64,000 nt of DNA from Mariprofundus aestuarium (GTDB lineage: Bacteria > Pseudomonadota > Zetaproteobacteria > Mariprofundales > Mariprofundaceae), in assembly GCF_002795805.1 (NCBI RefSeq), contig NZ_CP018799.1, positions 861,001-925,000 of the forward strand. The letters run 5' to 3'. Every line of letters starts with the position of its first letter. The stretch's first letter is position 1. A model generated the notes under the pieces. It was not told where the DNA came from. It did not search any database and was given only the letters and a program-made list of their open reading frames with translations. The position numbers and the translations under genes were made by a program. Below are positions 44,167 through 53,031 of the stretch, piece by piece.

Positions 44167-46421
44167 GCAGTCTCAGACTCCTGCTGACGAACCACCAGCT
44201 TATCATCCTCGCAATCAATGACAGCAACACCACCCTTTTGCAGGGCACCAAACAGGATCGCATCGGCCAGAGGCTTCTTGATCTTCTCCTGAATCAGACG
44301 CGCCATTGGGCGTGCTCCCATCATTGGGTCGTGGCCATTGTGAGCAAGCCAGCGTTTGGCGCTATCAGAAACCACAATCTCAACCTTTCGCTCCTGAAGC
44401 TGCATCTCCAGTTCAATCAGCATTTTGTCTACTACATGCAGGATGATCTCCTCGCCGAGTGGGGCGAAGCCGATGATGGAGTCCAGTCGGTTACGGAATT
44501 CTGGCGTGAAGATACGTTTGATCGCCGCCTCATCCTTACCTTGTTGTGGTTCAGGGTTGAAGCCGATGCTGCCCTGCTGCATCTCAAATGCGCCTGCATT
44601 GCTGGTCATGATCAGTACGACATGGCGGAAATCAGCCTTGCGACCATTATTGTCAGTCAGTGTGCCGTGATCCATCACCTGCAGCAGCAGGTTGAAAAGA
44701 TCTGGATGTGCTTTCTCGATCTCATCAAGCAGCAGTACGGCATGCGGGTTTTTACTGATCGCTTCGGTAAGCAGGCCACCCTGGTCAAAACCGACATAGC
44801 CCGGAGGTGCACCAATAAGGCGGGATACCGTATGTGATTCCATGTATTCAGACATATCAAAACGGATCAGCTCTACACCCATGATACGGGCAAGCTGACG
44901 TGCCACCTCGGTTTTACCGACACCGGTCGGACCGCTGAACAGGAACGAGCCGATCGGCTTCTCAGGGTGCGACAGTCCGGCACGCGAGAGTTTGATACTG
45001 GCGGAGAGCATATCGATTGCCTTGTCCTGACCGAATACAGACAGTTTCAGGTCACGGTCGAGGTTGGCCAGCCGTTTTTTATCCGAGGAAGAGACCTGCT
45101 GTTGCGGGATGCGGGCAATCGATGCGATCATCGATTCGATATCATGCACATTGATCTGTTTGCGCCGTTTCTCCTCGGGACGCACACGCATGGCTGCTCC
45201 GGCTTCATCGAGCACATCAATAGCGGAGTCGGGAAGCTGACGCTCGCTCAGGTGGCGCTTGGCAAGTTTGGCGGCCTGCTCAATGGCAGCCTGGCTGTAG
45301 CGCACGCTGTGGTGCTCCTCAAGCCGTGATTTTAATCCTTTAAGAATTTCAATGGTTTCTCCAACACTTGGTTCAGGAATATCAATTTTCTGAAAACGAC
45401 GGGCCAGCGCCCGGTCTTTCTCAAAGAGGTTGCGGAACTCCTGATAGGTGGTGGCGCCGATACAGCGCAATTCACCATTGGCCAGTGCTGGCTTTAGAAG
45501 GTTGGACGCATCCATGGTGCCGCCGCTGGCAGCACCAGCACCGATAATGGTGTGAATCTCATCGATAAAGAGGATGGCGTGATCCTCACGTTCAAGCGCG
45601 CTGAGTACAGCCTTCAGCCGCTCCTCGAAATCACCACGGTATTTGGTGCCGGCAAGCAGCGCGCCCATATCCAGTGCATAGATTGTGGCATTGCGAATCA
45701 CATCTGATGTTTCACCGGCTTCAATTCTCAGCGCCAGACCTTCGGCAATGGCCGTTTTTCCGACACCAGCCTCGCCGACCAGAAGGGGATTGTTTTTGCG
45801 TCGCCGGCAGAGAATCTGTACGCAGCGGCCGAGCTCTACTTTGCGACCGATCAGAGGGTCGATTTTTCCTTCCTGAGCCCGTTTTGAAAGGTTGATGCAG
45901 TAACGCTGTAGGGGGGAAGCATTGGGTTCGGCCTGTTCATGCTCAATAGCCGGTGCCTCAGTGCCCGGCTCTCCCTCGCGGGACTCATCGCTGAACGCCC
46001 CGTGGGCCATGAAACTGACGACATCCAGACGGGTGATGCCCATACGGTTGAGATAATGAACAGCGTGCGAATCTTTCTCAGAGAAAATGGCAACCAGTAC
46101 GTGTCCACCGGTCACTTCGCGTTTGCCAGATGCCTGTACATGCATCACGGCGCGCTGAATGACGCGCTGAAGGCCGATGCTGGCGGTGGTTTCACCGCTA
46201 TCAACAGGAAGGGTGGCTATGTTATCCTGAATGAAGGTAGCCAGTTCCAGCCGTAGTTTTTCAATGTCAGCACGGCAACCGAGCAGCACGCCCAGCGCGT
46301 TCGGATTATCCAGCAGGCCGAGAAGAAGGTGTTCGACAGTGACGAACTCATTCCTTCGAATATGTGCATGATGGAATGTTTCGTTCAGTGTCTCTTCCAG
46401 CTCTTCACTCAGTATTCCCAT
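44163..46421 (-). CDS. clpA: ATP-dependent Clp protease ATPase subunit ClpA
   Basis: ClpA unfolds substrates and threads them into ClpP. The 752-residue protein has the N-domain (residues 1-145, HVLVAIFSEKDSHAVHYL) and D1 with Walker A LVGEAGVGKTAIAEGLA. D2 has Walker A LFSGPTGVGKTEVARQLA, an IGAPPGYVGFDQGG pore region and the C-terminal ClpB_D2 small domain (HDPMMGARPMARLIQEKIKKPLAD). The start ATG 46421 has AAGGA seven bases upstream. clpS lies upstream, about 130 bp away, in the same direction. clpP is not in the window. Confidence 0.97.
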   Translation of the reverse strand: MGILSEELEETLNETFHHAHIRRNEFVTVEHLLLGLLDNPNALGVLLGCRADIEKLRLELATFIQDNIATLPVDSGETTASIGLQRVIQRAVMHVQASGKREVTGGHVLVAIFSEKDSHAVHYLNRMGITRLDVVSFMAHGAFSDESREGEPGTEAPAIEHEQAEPNASPLQRYCINLSKRAQEGKIDPLIGRKVELGRCVQILCRRRKNNPLLVGEAGVGKTAIAEGLALRIEAGETSDVIRNATIYALDMGALLAGTKYRGDFEERLKAVLSALEREDHAILFIDEIHTIIGAGAASGGTMDASNLLKPALANGELRCIGATTYQEFRNLFEKDRALARRFQKIDIPEPSVGETIEILKGLKSRLEEHHSVRYSQAAIEQAAKLAKRHLSERQLPDSAIDVLDEAGAAMRVRPEEKRRKQINVHDIESMIASIARIPQQQVSSSDKKRLANLDRDLKLSVFGQDKAIDMLSASIKLSRAGLSHPEKPIGSFLFSGPTGVGKTEVARQLARIMGVELIRFDMSEYMESHTVSRLIGAPPGYVGFDQGGLLTEAISKNPHAVLLLDEIEKAHPDLFNLLLQVMDHGTLTDNNGRKADFRHVVLIMTSNAGAFEMQQGSIGFNPEPQQGKDEAAIKRIFTPEFRNRLDSIIGFAPLGEEIILHVVDKMLIELEMQLQERKVEIVVSDSAKRWLAHNGHDPMMGARPMARLIQEKIKKPLADAILFGALQKGGVAVIDCEDDKLVVRQQESETA

Positions 46422-46550
46422 GGTCACATCCTTGATCCATTTTACGATCCCACTGTCGGCATCACCTGTTGCTGCACTCTTGTTACTGCAATATCGGTGC
46501 CAATTTGATCAGCTAAATCGAAACAGCCGTAATATTAGTATAGCACGGAG

Positions 46551-46880
46551 TTATTCGTCCGGCTCCCGTTCCGTCAGGCAACGTAGAGGATGCCCTGCAG
46601 TACGGCTGGCTGTTTCAACCTGGTGGATCTTGGTTTCCGCAATATCGCGTGGAAACACACCACATACGGCACTGCCCTGATGGTGGATCTGCAACATTAG
46701 GGTGTTGGCCATCTCTTCCGATTTATGGAAGAAGCGGATCATAATATCAACCACAAACTCCATCGGGGTAAAATCGTCATTGAGCATAACCACACGAAAC
46801 ATAGGGGGACGTTGCAGTTGAGGTTCAACTGTTTCTGCCTCAGTCTTAGGGATGATTTCCGGCATTTGAATATTGCTCAT
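46551..46880 (-). CDS. clpS: ClpS adaptor protein
   Basis: ClpS delivers N-degron proteins to ClpA. The 109-residue protein has the conserved core RPPMFRVVMLNDDFTPMEFVVDIMIRFF, with the N-end-residue-binding Asp/Asn pocket, and a helix with MLQIHHQGSAVCGVFPRDIAETK. The C-terminal ~15 residues are polar. No clear Shine-Dalgarno precedes ATG 46880. It is immediately upstream of clpA and divergent from cbbY. Confidence 0.96.
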   Translation of the reverse strand: MSNIQMPEIIPKTEAETVEPQLQRPPMFRVVMLNDDFTPMEFVVDIMIRFFHKSEEMANTLMLQIHHQGSAVCGVFPRDIAETKIHQVETASRTAGHPLRCLTEREPDE

Positions 46881-46970
46881 GGCAGCGATGTTAGCGGGCT
46901 GGAAGATTCTTCCAAGAGATATACTTTATCGGTCTGTCTCTGGGGATACTCTGACAAGAGGAGCGAGAAG

Positions 46971-47726
46971 ATGGCTGAACTGAAATGCATCCTGTGGGAT
47001 GTTGATGGAACACTGGCAGATACCGAGCGTGACGGGCATCGCGTAGCCTTCAATATGGCTTTTGGCGAGGCAGGGCATAAGCGCGAATGGGATGTGCCGA
47101 CCTATGGCGAACTGCTTGCGGTAACTGGCGGTAAGGAGCGCATCCGCTTTGATATTGATCGCGGCGATATGCACGAGATGCCCTATGATGAGATTGCCGG
47201 CCTGCATGCGCGCAAAACCGCACATTACGAAACACTGATTGCCGAGGGTCGTATTCCGCTGCGTCCGGGTGTGCGTCGTCTGCTGGAAGAGGCCTATGAG
47301 GCGGGTATTACATTGGGTGTCTCCACCACCACAACACCTTCAGCACTGGATGCACTGATTGAACACTCACTCGGGCCTGAGTGGTTCGACCGTTTTGCGG
47401 TCCTTGCGGCGGGCGACATTGTGCCGGCCAAGAAGCCGGCACCTGATATCTATAACTATGCCATGGAACAGCTTGGCGTAAGCCCTGAGAACACACTGGC
47501 ACTCGAAGATTCCGAGAACGGCTGGAGATCAGCCCATGCAGCCGGATTGAAATGCGTCGTGACGGTGAACGATTATACCCGCGACCACGATTTCAGTGGC
47601 GCCGATCTGGTTGTCTCCGAGCTGGGGGAGCCGGATGGTGATGCTGTTGAGGTGCTGCAGGATCTGCACACCCTCGATGTACACCATGTGAAGCTGAGTC
47701 ATCTGAAAGCGATCATGCATGACTGA
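46971..47726 (+). CDS. cbbY: CbbY-type HAD phosphatase
   Basis: The 251-residue HAD enzyme has motif I ILWDVDGTLADTERDGHR, motif II VSTTTTPSALDALI, and motif III/IV VPAKKPAPDIYNYA and ALEDSENGWRSAHAAG. The pattern matches CbbY, which dephosphorylates xylulose-1,5-bisphosphate, a Rubisco inhibitor. A Calvin cycle in the host is therefore likely, though no Rubisco gene is present here. ATG 46971 has GAGGAG at good spacing; the upstream in-frame extension is discarded. It overlaps tatD by 8 bp. Confidence 0.88.
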   Translation: MAELKCILWDVDGTLADTERDGHRVAFNMAFGEAGHKREWDVPTYGELLAVTGGKERIRFDIDRGDMHEMPYDEIAGLHARKTAHYETLIAEGRIPLRPGVRRLLEEAYEAGITLGVSTTTTPSALDALIEHSLGPEWFDRFAVLAAGDIVPAKKPAPDIYNYAMEQLGVSPENTLALEDSENGWRSAHAAGLKCVVTVNDYTRDHDFSGADLVVSELGEPDGDAVEVLQDLHTLDVHHVKLSHLKAIMHD

Positions 47727-48495
47727 TCTGATCAGCCTTTTTGATACCCACTGCCATGTCGATTTTTCACATTTCGACGATGATCGCGATGCCATGTTTG
47801 AACGCATGGCGGCAGCGGGTGTCGAAGGCTGCATCGTGGTGGCTGTTGATTTCGATCATATCGCAAGTTTGAGAGCTTTGGCCGAAGAGCGGGATAATGT
47901 CTGGTTCAGTGTTGGCATTCACCCCAACCACGAGGTGGATGTGGAGCCTACTGTCGAAATGCTGTGTCAGCTGGCCGATCATCCGCGCTGTGTAGCGATT
48001 GGTGAAACCGGCATGGACTTCTTTCGCCACCATGTGGATCCCGAGGTTCAGGAGCAGCGTTTTCGCACCCATATCCGTGCTGCTAGGGTGCTGAATAAAC
48101 CGGTAATTGTGCATAATCGCGATGCCGATGCGGAGACCATACGCGTTCTGCGCGAAGAGAATATCTCCGAATGCGGTGGTGTCATGCACTGCTTTTCAGC
48201 GGATGTGGCAACTGCCAATGCCGCCATCGACATGGGCATGTCGATCTCCTTTTCCGGCAATGTCACCTTCAAGCGCAACGATGAACTGCGAGCTGTTGCG
48301 GCCCAAGTTCCAGATGACCTGCTACTGGTGGAGACTGATTCGCCGTATCTGGCTCCCATGCCATTTCGCGGTAAACGCAACGAGCCTGCTTATGTTCGCC
48401 ATGTCGGTGAGTGCATCGCCGAGGTGCGCGGTCTAAAACTTGCCGAACTAGCCGCCCAAACCACGCGCAACGCCAGGGTACGCTTCCGCCTCTGA
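47719..48495 (+). CDS. tatD: TatD-family metal-dependent hydrolase
   Basis: The 258-residue TIM-barrel DNase/amidohydrolase has metal-ligand motifs FDTHCHVDFSHF, AIGETGMDFFRH, KPVIVHNRDADAET, GGVMHCFSAD and LLVETDSPYLAPMP. TatD proteins have 3'-5' exonuclease activity on DNA or RNA and may act in repair. The start overlaps cbbY by 8 bp, which suggests coupled translation. Which TatD subfamily it belongs to (TatD, YcfH or YjjV) is not clear. Confidence 0.92.
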   Translation: MTDLISLFDTHCHVDFSHFDDDRDAMFERMAAAGVEGCIVVAVDFDHIASLRALAEERDNVWFSVGIHPNHEVDVEPTVEMLCQLADHPRCVAIGETGMDFFRHHVDPEVQEQRFRTHIRAARVLNKPVIVHNRDADAETIRVLREENISECGGVMHCFSADVATANAAIDMGMSISFSGNVTFKRNDELRAVAAQVPDDLLLVETDSPYLAPMPFRGKRNEPAYVRHVGECIAEVRGLKLAELAAQTTRNARVRFRL

Positions 48496-48579
48496 TCTGT
48501 TATTCCGTTTTCCACCTCCAGATGAAACTTCCCTGGTAACAGGCCCAATTTAGCTCTCTCTCCCTATATTTATTGCAGT

Positions 48580-48608
48580 TTGAGGGTGGGGGGTGGGTGA
48601 GCTATACT
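48580..48608 (+). promoter_or_regulatory. Promoter of first tandem ATPase gene
   Basis: TTGAGG (48580-48585), a 17-bp spacer and TATACT (48603-48608) form a good sigma-70 match. The same layout occurs before the second ATPase gene. The spacer is G-rich (GGGTGGGTGAGC). A leader with GTGCCGTTCGGCT follows in both. Confidence 0.6.
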
Positions 48609-48669
48609 GATAGTAGGCAGCTCTTTTTTGAGAGTGCCGTTCGGCTACTGCTCATAGGAGGAATATATT

Positions 48670-50001
48670 ATGGAGACCTTTCCTTTTGAGCAACTCAAGG
48701 GCCAACCACAACTTAACAGAGTCTTAAGTCGCTGGCCGAAAGCGCCGAAATCGATCGAAGAGACGGGGCTAAGACACTCATTTATTGTTGATCTGGTAAT
48801 CAAACATATCTACACGCTGGAAGAGTTTACGCTGGAAGATGTGGTCGATCGGGTGAAGTTGCCGACCACGATTGTCGATGGGGTTCTCGAGGAGATTCAG
48901 CACAATAAGTTGATCGAGGTAAAGGGCTCATCCGGGCTTGGCAGGCTCTCCAATCATTATGTGATGACCGATCTCGGTACCAGTCGCGCAAAGGGGTTAA
49001 TCGAAATATCACATTATATCGGTCCCGCTCCTGTGTCGCTTGAGGCCTATCGCCGGATGATTGAGCTGCAGCCGGTTAAAAATATCAAGGTGAAAGAGTC
49101 TGATGTGGAGGGTGCATTTTCCCACATGATTCTTACCAGTGATATGCTGGCCCAACTTGGCCCGGCAGTGAATTCAGGCTGTGCACTGTTCCTCTACGGC
49201 CCTCCCGGTAATGGAAAAACTTCGATTGCCGAAACGATTGCGCGCATGATGCCGGATCGGGTCTACATTCCCTATGCGGTGCTGGTCGATGACGATGTGA
49301 TCATACTTTACGACCCGGTAACCCATGTGGCCGTAGATAAGGAGGATTCGTACAGTGAAGAGAATGAGCTGATTAAGCACGCTTTTCCCGATACCCGCTG
49401 GCTGGAGATTGAACGCCCGATTGTGATGACCGGAGGCGAACTTGATCTCGACATGCTTGATCTTGAGTTTAATCCAATCACCCATTTCTATCAGGCTCCG
49501 TTACAGATGAAGGCCAATAACGGCATCTTCATCGTTGACGATTTCGGTCGCCAGCGGATGGATCCGCAGGACCTGCTCAATCGCTGGATTGTACCGCTCG
49601 AACGGCACACTGATTTTCTCTCGCTACAGAGCGGTATAAAGTTCGAGATTCCTTTTGATCAGCTGGTGGTGTTCGCTACCAATATTGAGCCTAAGAAGCT
49701 GGTGGATGAAGCGTTTTTGCGTCGTATTCGCTACAAGATCAAGGTCGATCACCCGGCCGAGCATGAGTTTGAACAGATTTTCAGGGGTGTGTGCGAGCTC
49801 AATGGTATTGAGTATCGGCAGGAGATGGTCACGTTCCTGTTGGAGAATTTCTATCGTCTTTCGGGAAGGCCCCTGAATGCCTGTCATCCTCGCGATCTGA
49901 TCAGTCATATTATCGACGATGCGGATTATCACTGTTATGAGCCGAGGTTGACGGAAGCGAACCTGACCACGGCATGGAAAACCTACTTCGTAGAGCTGTA
50001 G
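48670..50001 (+). CDS. AAA+ ATPase, first tandem copy, without MshEN-like segment
   Basis: A 443-residue cytoplasmic protein. After a short leader (1-27) comes a winged-helix-like domain (about 50-105: FTLEDVVDRVKLPTTIVDGV). The AAA+ core has Walker A GPPGNGKT (177-184), a Walker B-like strand IFIVDDFGRQ (286-295, Asp-Asp rather than Asp-Glu), sensor-1 Asn338 (VFATN) and a likely arginine finger in FLRRIRYKI (350-357). The C-terminal lid has SGRPLNACHPRDL. The insert with VDDDVIILYDPVTH and GGELDLDMLDLEF is distinctive. I do not recognise a named function; chaperone-like remodelling is possible. AGGAGG precedes ATG 48670. It is paralogous to the next gene. Confidence 0.88.
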   Translation: METFPFEQLKGQPQLNRVLSRWPKAPKSIEETGLRHSFIVDLVIKHIYTLEEFTLEDVVDRVKLPTTIVDGVLEEIQHNKLIEVKGSSGLGRLSNHYVMTDLGTSRAKGLIEISHYIGPAPVSLEAYRRMIELQPVKNIKVKESDVEGAFSHMILTSDMLAQLGPAVNSGCALFLYGPPGNGKTSIAETIARMMPDRVYIPYAVLVDDDVIILYDPVTHVAVDKEDSYSEENELIKHAFPDTRWLEIERPIVMTGGELDLDMLDLEFNPITHFYQAPLQMKANNGIFIVDDFGRQRMDPQDLLNRWIVPLERHTDFLSLQSGIKFEIPFDQLVVFATNIEPKKLVDEAFLRRIRYKIKVDHPAEHEFEQIFRGVCELNGIEYRQEMVTFLLENFYRLSGRPLNACHPRDLISHIIDDADYHCYEPRLTEANLTTAWKTYFVEL

Positions 50002-50098
50002 GCGATTTGCAGGGCGGTTGAGCTCCGAAGAAGCGAGCTGCTGTGAACCAGGTGGATCGCATAACAGTAGAGCTGCCCCATTCAGAATTATATCCAGT

Positions 50099-50127
50099 TT
50101 GAGAGTGGGGGAGCAGTGCACTATACT
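50099..50127 (+). promoter_or_regulatory. Promoter of second tandem ATPase gene
   Basis: TTGAGA (50099-50104), a 17-bp spacer and TATACT (50122-50127). It is the near-identical counterpart of the promoter at 48580. It lies about 95 bp upstream of the start codon, with the same GTGCCGTTCGGCT leader element at about 50153-50165. Confidence 0.6.
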
Positions 50128-50222
50128 GGTAGTAGTTCACGTTATGTTTGACTGTGCCGTTCGGCTTATTTGTGCATCGATGAAAATGCTGTCCGGTTGC
50201 CGCTCTTGTTCCGGAGGTGTTT

Positions 50223-51665
50223 ATGGAAAGGCTTCTTGGTGATCAACTCAAGGACAAACATCTACTTACCGACGACCAGCTGAAACAGGCGCTCGAGCGC
50301 CAGCGACTGCACGGTGGACGCCTCGGTACTAATCTTGTCGCACTCGGATTTTTAAGCGAAGATCAACTGGGTTCATTCTTCCATCGCAAGCCACTCTCGC
50401 CGCAGTCGGTCGAAGAGACGGGCCTCCGCCTCTCTTTTATCATCGATCTGGTGACCAAGCACCTCTTTACCCTTGGCGAGTTCACACTGCATGATGTGGT
50501 CGAAAGAGTGAAACTGCCGACGCCGATCATCGATGAGGTACTGGAGGAGATCCAGCGCAACCATATGGTCGAGGTGAAGGGGTCATCCGGCTCATCGGGG
50601 TTTGGCCGAATGTCCTATCGTTATATTCTGACCGATCGCGGTAAAGCCCGTGCGCAGGAGTTGATTGGAATTTCACGTTATGTCGGACCTGCCCCTGTGC
50701 CGCTGCATGCTTATCGTCGCATGATTGAGGTGCAGACGGTCAAAAACATTCTGGTGAAGGAGTCATCTGTGCTGGAGGCCTTTTCACACCTGATCGTTGG
50801 TGGTGAGCTGCTAACCCGTCTTGGTCCCGCGATCAGCTCAGGTCGCGCACTGTTTCTCTACGGTCCTCCGGGAAACGGTAAAACGGCTATCGCCGAAACC
50901 ATTGCCAGGGTGATGCCGGAGACAGTCTATATCCCTTATGCAGTGCTGGTCGATGATGATGTGATCATGCTTTACGATCCGGTGACCCATGAGGCCGTGA
51001 ATCAGGAGGGTTCGGTTGCGGCCGAAAACGAACTGATCAAACGCGATCTTCCCGATTCCCGCTGGCTTGAGATCAAGAGGCCGATTGTGATGGCCGGAGG
51101 CGAACTCGATCTCGGCATGCTTGATCTTGAGTTCAATGATATCTCCCGCTTTTATCAGGCGCCGCTGCAGATGAAGGCCAATAATGGCATCTTCATTATT
51201 GACGATTTCGGCCGCCAGCAGATGGATCCTCAGGATCTTCTCAATCGCTGGATTGTACCGCTTGAACGTCACACTGATTTTCTCTCGCTGCAGAGCGGCA
51301 TGAAATTTGAAATTCCGTTCGATCAGCTGGTGATCTTCTCCACCAATCTTGAACCGAAGAAACTGGTGGACGAGGCATTCCTGCGCCGTATCCGCTATAA
51401 GATCAAAATTGATCACCCGAGTGAGGATGAGTTCGAACGGATTTTTCGGGCGGTATGCGAATCCAATGAGGTCGAATACCGAAAGGAGATGGTCGATTTC
51501 CTGATGGAGCGCTTTTACCGTCGCTCAGGAAGACCATTGAATGCCTGCCATCCGCGCGATTTGATCGATCACATCATTGATGATGCGCACTACCACTGTT
51601 ATCAGCCGGAGTTGACCGAAGCGAGTCTAACCGCTGCGTGGGAAACCTATTTCGTAGAGCTTTAG
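50223..51665 (+). CDS. AAA+ ATPase, second tandem copy, with N-terminal MshEN-like (c-di-GMP-binding-type) segment
   Basis: The 480-residue paralogue of the preceding gene keeps the winged-helix region (about 83-135) and the same AAA+ motifs (Walker A near 215, IFIIDDFGRQ near 325, IFSTN, FLRRIRYKI). Its N-terminus is different: HLLTDDQLKQALERQ is followed by RLGTNLVALGFLSEDQL (33-49) and SFFHRK. This closely follows the MshEN/T2SSE-N consensus RLGxxLxxxGxxxxxxL, known to bind c-di-GMP in MshE-type ATPases; the final Leu and Gln are replaced by Phe and Lys. c-di-GMP sensing is therefore inferred, not shown. ATG 50223 follows GGAGG by 5 nt. An HD-GYP gene is next downstream. Confidence 0.88.
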   Translation: MERLLGDQLKDKHLLTDDQLKQALERQRLHGGRLGTNLVALGFLSEDQLGSFFHRKPLSPQSVEETGLRLSFIIDLVTKHLFTLGEFTLHDVVERVKLPTPIIDEVLEEIQRNHMVEVKGSSGSSGFGRMSYRYILTDRGKARAQELIGISRYVGPAPVPLHAYRRMIEVQTVKNILVKESSVLEAFSHLIVGGELLTRLGPAISSGRALFLYGPPGNGKTAIAETIARVMPETVYIPYAVLVDDDVIMLYDPVTHEAVNQEGSVAAENELIKRDLPDSRWLEIKRPIVMAGGELDLGMLDLEFNDISRFYQAPLQMKANNGIFIIDDFGRQQMDPQDLLNRWIVPLERHTDFLSLQSGMKFEIPFDQLVIFSTNLEPKKLVDEAFLRRIRYKIKIDHPSEDEFERIFRAVCESNEVEYRKEMVDFLMERFYRRSGRPLNACHPRDLIDHIIDDAHYHCYQPELTEASLTAAWETYFVEL

Positions 51666-51853
51666 GCGAGATATGGATGGGGTTTGTTCGCACATAAACA
51701 GATAGGTGTGACCCGGGTGGTAATCCTACTGTTATTAAAAATATGATCTGGTCTATGGGGCTTTTTCCAGAGGTTCTCTTGGCTGAAGCTGAAAGGTTGA
51801 TAAATTTTGATATGTAAGCTATAGATTCCAAAGGTATGGAAGGAAGAGGGGCT

Positions 51854-53011
51854 ATGTTTGACTCAATGAGTGGAGATGATGCAAAAACCGCACTGAATTT
51901 TCTTTTTTCAGCAGCGCTCGATATTGAGGTGGAAACGGACCATAAGCAGTTCATTGAAAAGGTTCTGTTTCATGCAAGGAAAATATTTAATGCATCGGCT
52001 GGCAGCATCGCATTGATTGATGGCGACCACCTGCAATTCATGACACTTCAGAATGATGAAATTGACATCAGCCAACTTATTGGAAGTCATCACAGGATTC
52101 CTCTCCGTAAAGACAGCATTGCCGGCTATGTCGCGCTTACAGGAGAAATGCTTCATATCAATGATCCATACAACCTGCCAGAAGGTGTTCCATACCGGTT
52201 CAATTCAGCCGTTGATAAGAAGACTGGATTCAGAACCGAAGCAATCCTTGCTGTTCCATTGCGTCACCCCGCTGAAGGTGTGATCGGAACACTCGAAATT
52301 TTGAATCCAAGGGACAAGATATTCCATGAACTAAATATCGGTATTGCCAAGGGTTTTTCATCTATTGCATCTGCAAACATCGTCAGTAAACGCCTTCAGG
52401 GGTCGCTGAAGAGAGCCTACCTGGAAACGCTGGTCCGTCTGGGACTTGCCGCTGAATATAAGGACGAAGACACATTCCAGCATATTCAGAGAATCAGACA
52501 TTCATCCAAGATCATTGCACGCCAGCTTGGTTTTTCTGAGGAGGAGCAGGATAACATCTTTCATGCATCAGCCATGCATGACGTTGGCAAGGTGAGTATC
52601 CCGGATGGGATACTGAACAAGAAAGGAAAACTCGATGCAGAAGAGTGGAAAATCATTCAATCCCACCCGGAAAAGGGCGCATCAATACTGGCAGGTTCCG
52701 ATACAAAGATACTCCAGATGAGTGAGGAGATCTCCAGGTATCACCATGAAAAGTGGAATGGCAAGGGATACCCCGAAGGGCTGAAGGAGGAGCAGATTCC
52801 ACTTACTGCCAGAATTGTTGCGGTTACCGATGTGTTTGATGCACTTGTGCAGGAGAGACCCTACAAAAAAGCCTGGCCTTTACAGGACGCGCTTGACCTG
52901 ATTCAGAGAGAACGAGGCGAGCACTTTGATCCCATGGTTGTGGATGCTTTTTTTGCCTGTAAGAATGAGATTGTTAATGTTCAGCGGGTCAATGGGACGA
53001 TTTTTGAATAG
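51854..53011 (+). CDS. GAF/HD-GYP cyclic di-GMP phosphodiesterase
   Basis: The 385-residue cytoplasmic protein has a GAF-like sensor (about 15-185: SAGSIALIDGDHLQFMTLQND, GYVALTGEMLHINDPY, EAILAVPLRHPAEGVIG). A helical signalling linker leads to an HD-GYP domain with HIQRIRHSSKIIA, the HD pair SAMHDVGKVSIPDGIL, SHPEKGA and the signature HHEKWNGKGYPEGL. HD-GYP enzymes hydrolyse c-di-GMP to pGpG or GMP. ATG 51854 has AAGGA nine bases upstream; ATG 51836 is an alternative. It follows the second ATPase gene by about 190 bp and is probably separately transcribed. Confidence 0.93.
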   Translation: MFDSMSGDDAKTALNFLFSAALDIEVETDHKQFIEKVLFHARKIFNASAGSIALIDGDHLQFMTLQNDEIDISQLIGSHHRIPLRKDSIAGYVALTGEMLHINDPYNLPEGVPYRFNSAVDKKTGFRTEAILAVPLRHPAEGVIGTLEILNPRDKIFHELNIGIAKGFSSIASANIVSKRLQGSLKRAYLETLVRLGLAAEYKDEDTFQHIQRIRHSSKIIARQLGFSEEEQDNIFHASAMHDVGKVSIPDGILNKKGKLDAEEWKIIQSHPEKGASILAGSDTKILQMSEEISRYHHEKWNGKGYPEGLKEEQIPLTARIVAVTDVFDALVQERPYKKAWPLQDALDLIQRERGEHFDPMVVDAFFACKNEIVNVQRVNGTIFE

Positions 53012-53031
53012 CTATCAGCAATATTCCTGAG

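Larger units (their letters stand above)
48580..51664 (+). repeat. Tandem duplication: promoter, leader and AAA+ ATPase gene, two copies
   Basis: Two units lie head to tail: 48580-50001 and 50099-51664. Each has a TTGAG(G/A)-17-TATACT promoter, TGATAGTAG/TGGTAGTAG just after the -10, a GTGCCGTTCGGCT leader block and an ATPase gene ending YFVEL. The encoded ATPases appear to be about three-quarters identical over their last ~415 residues. Copy two has an extra ~30 N-terminal residues. Confidence 0.85.
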
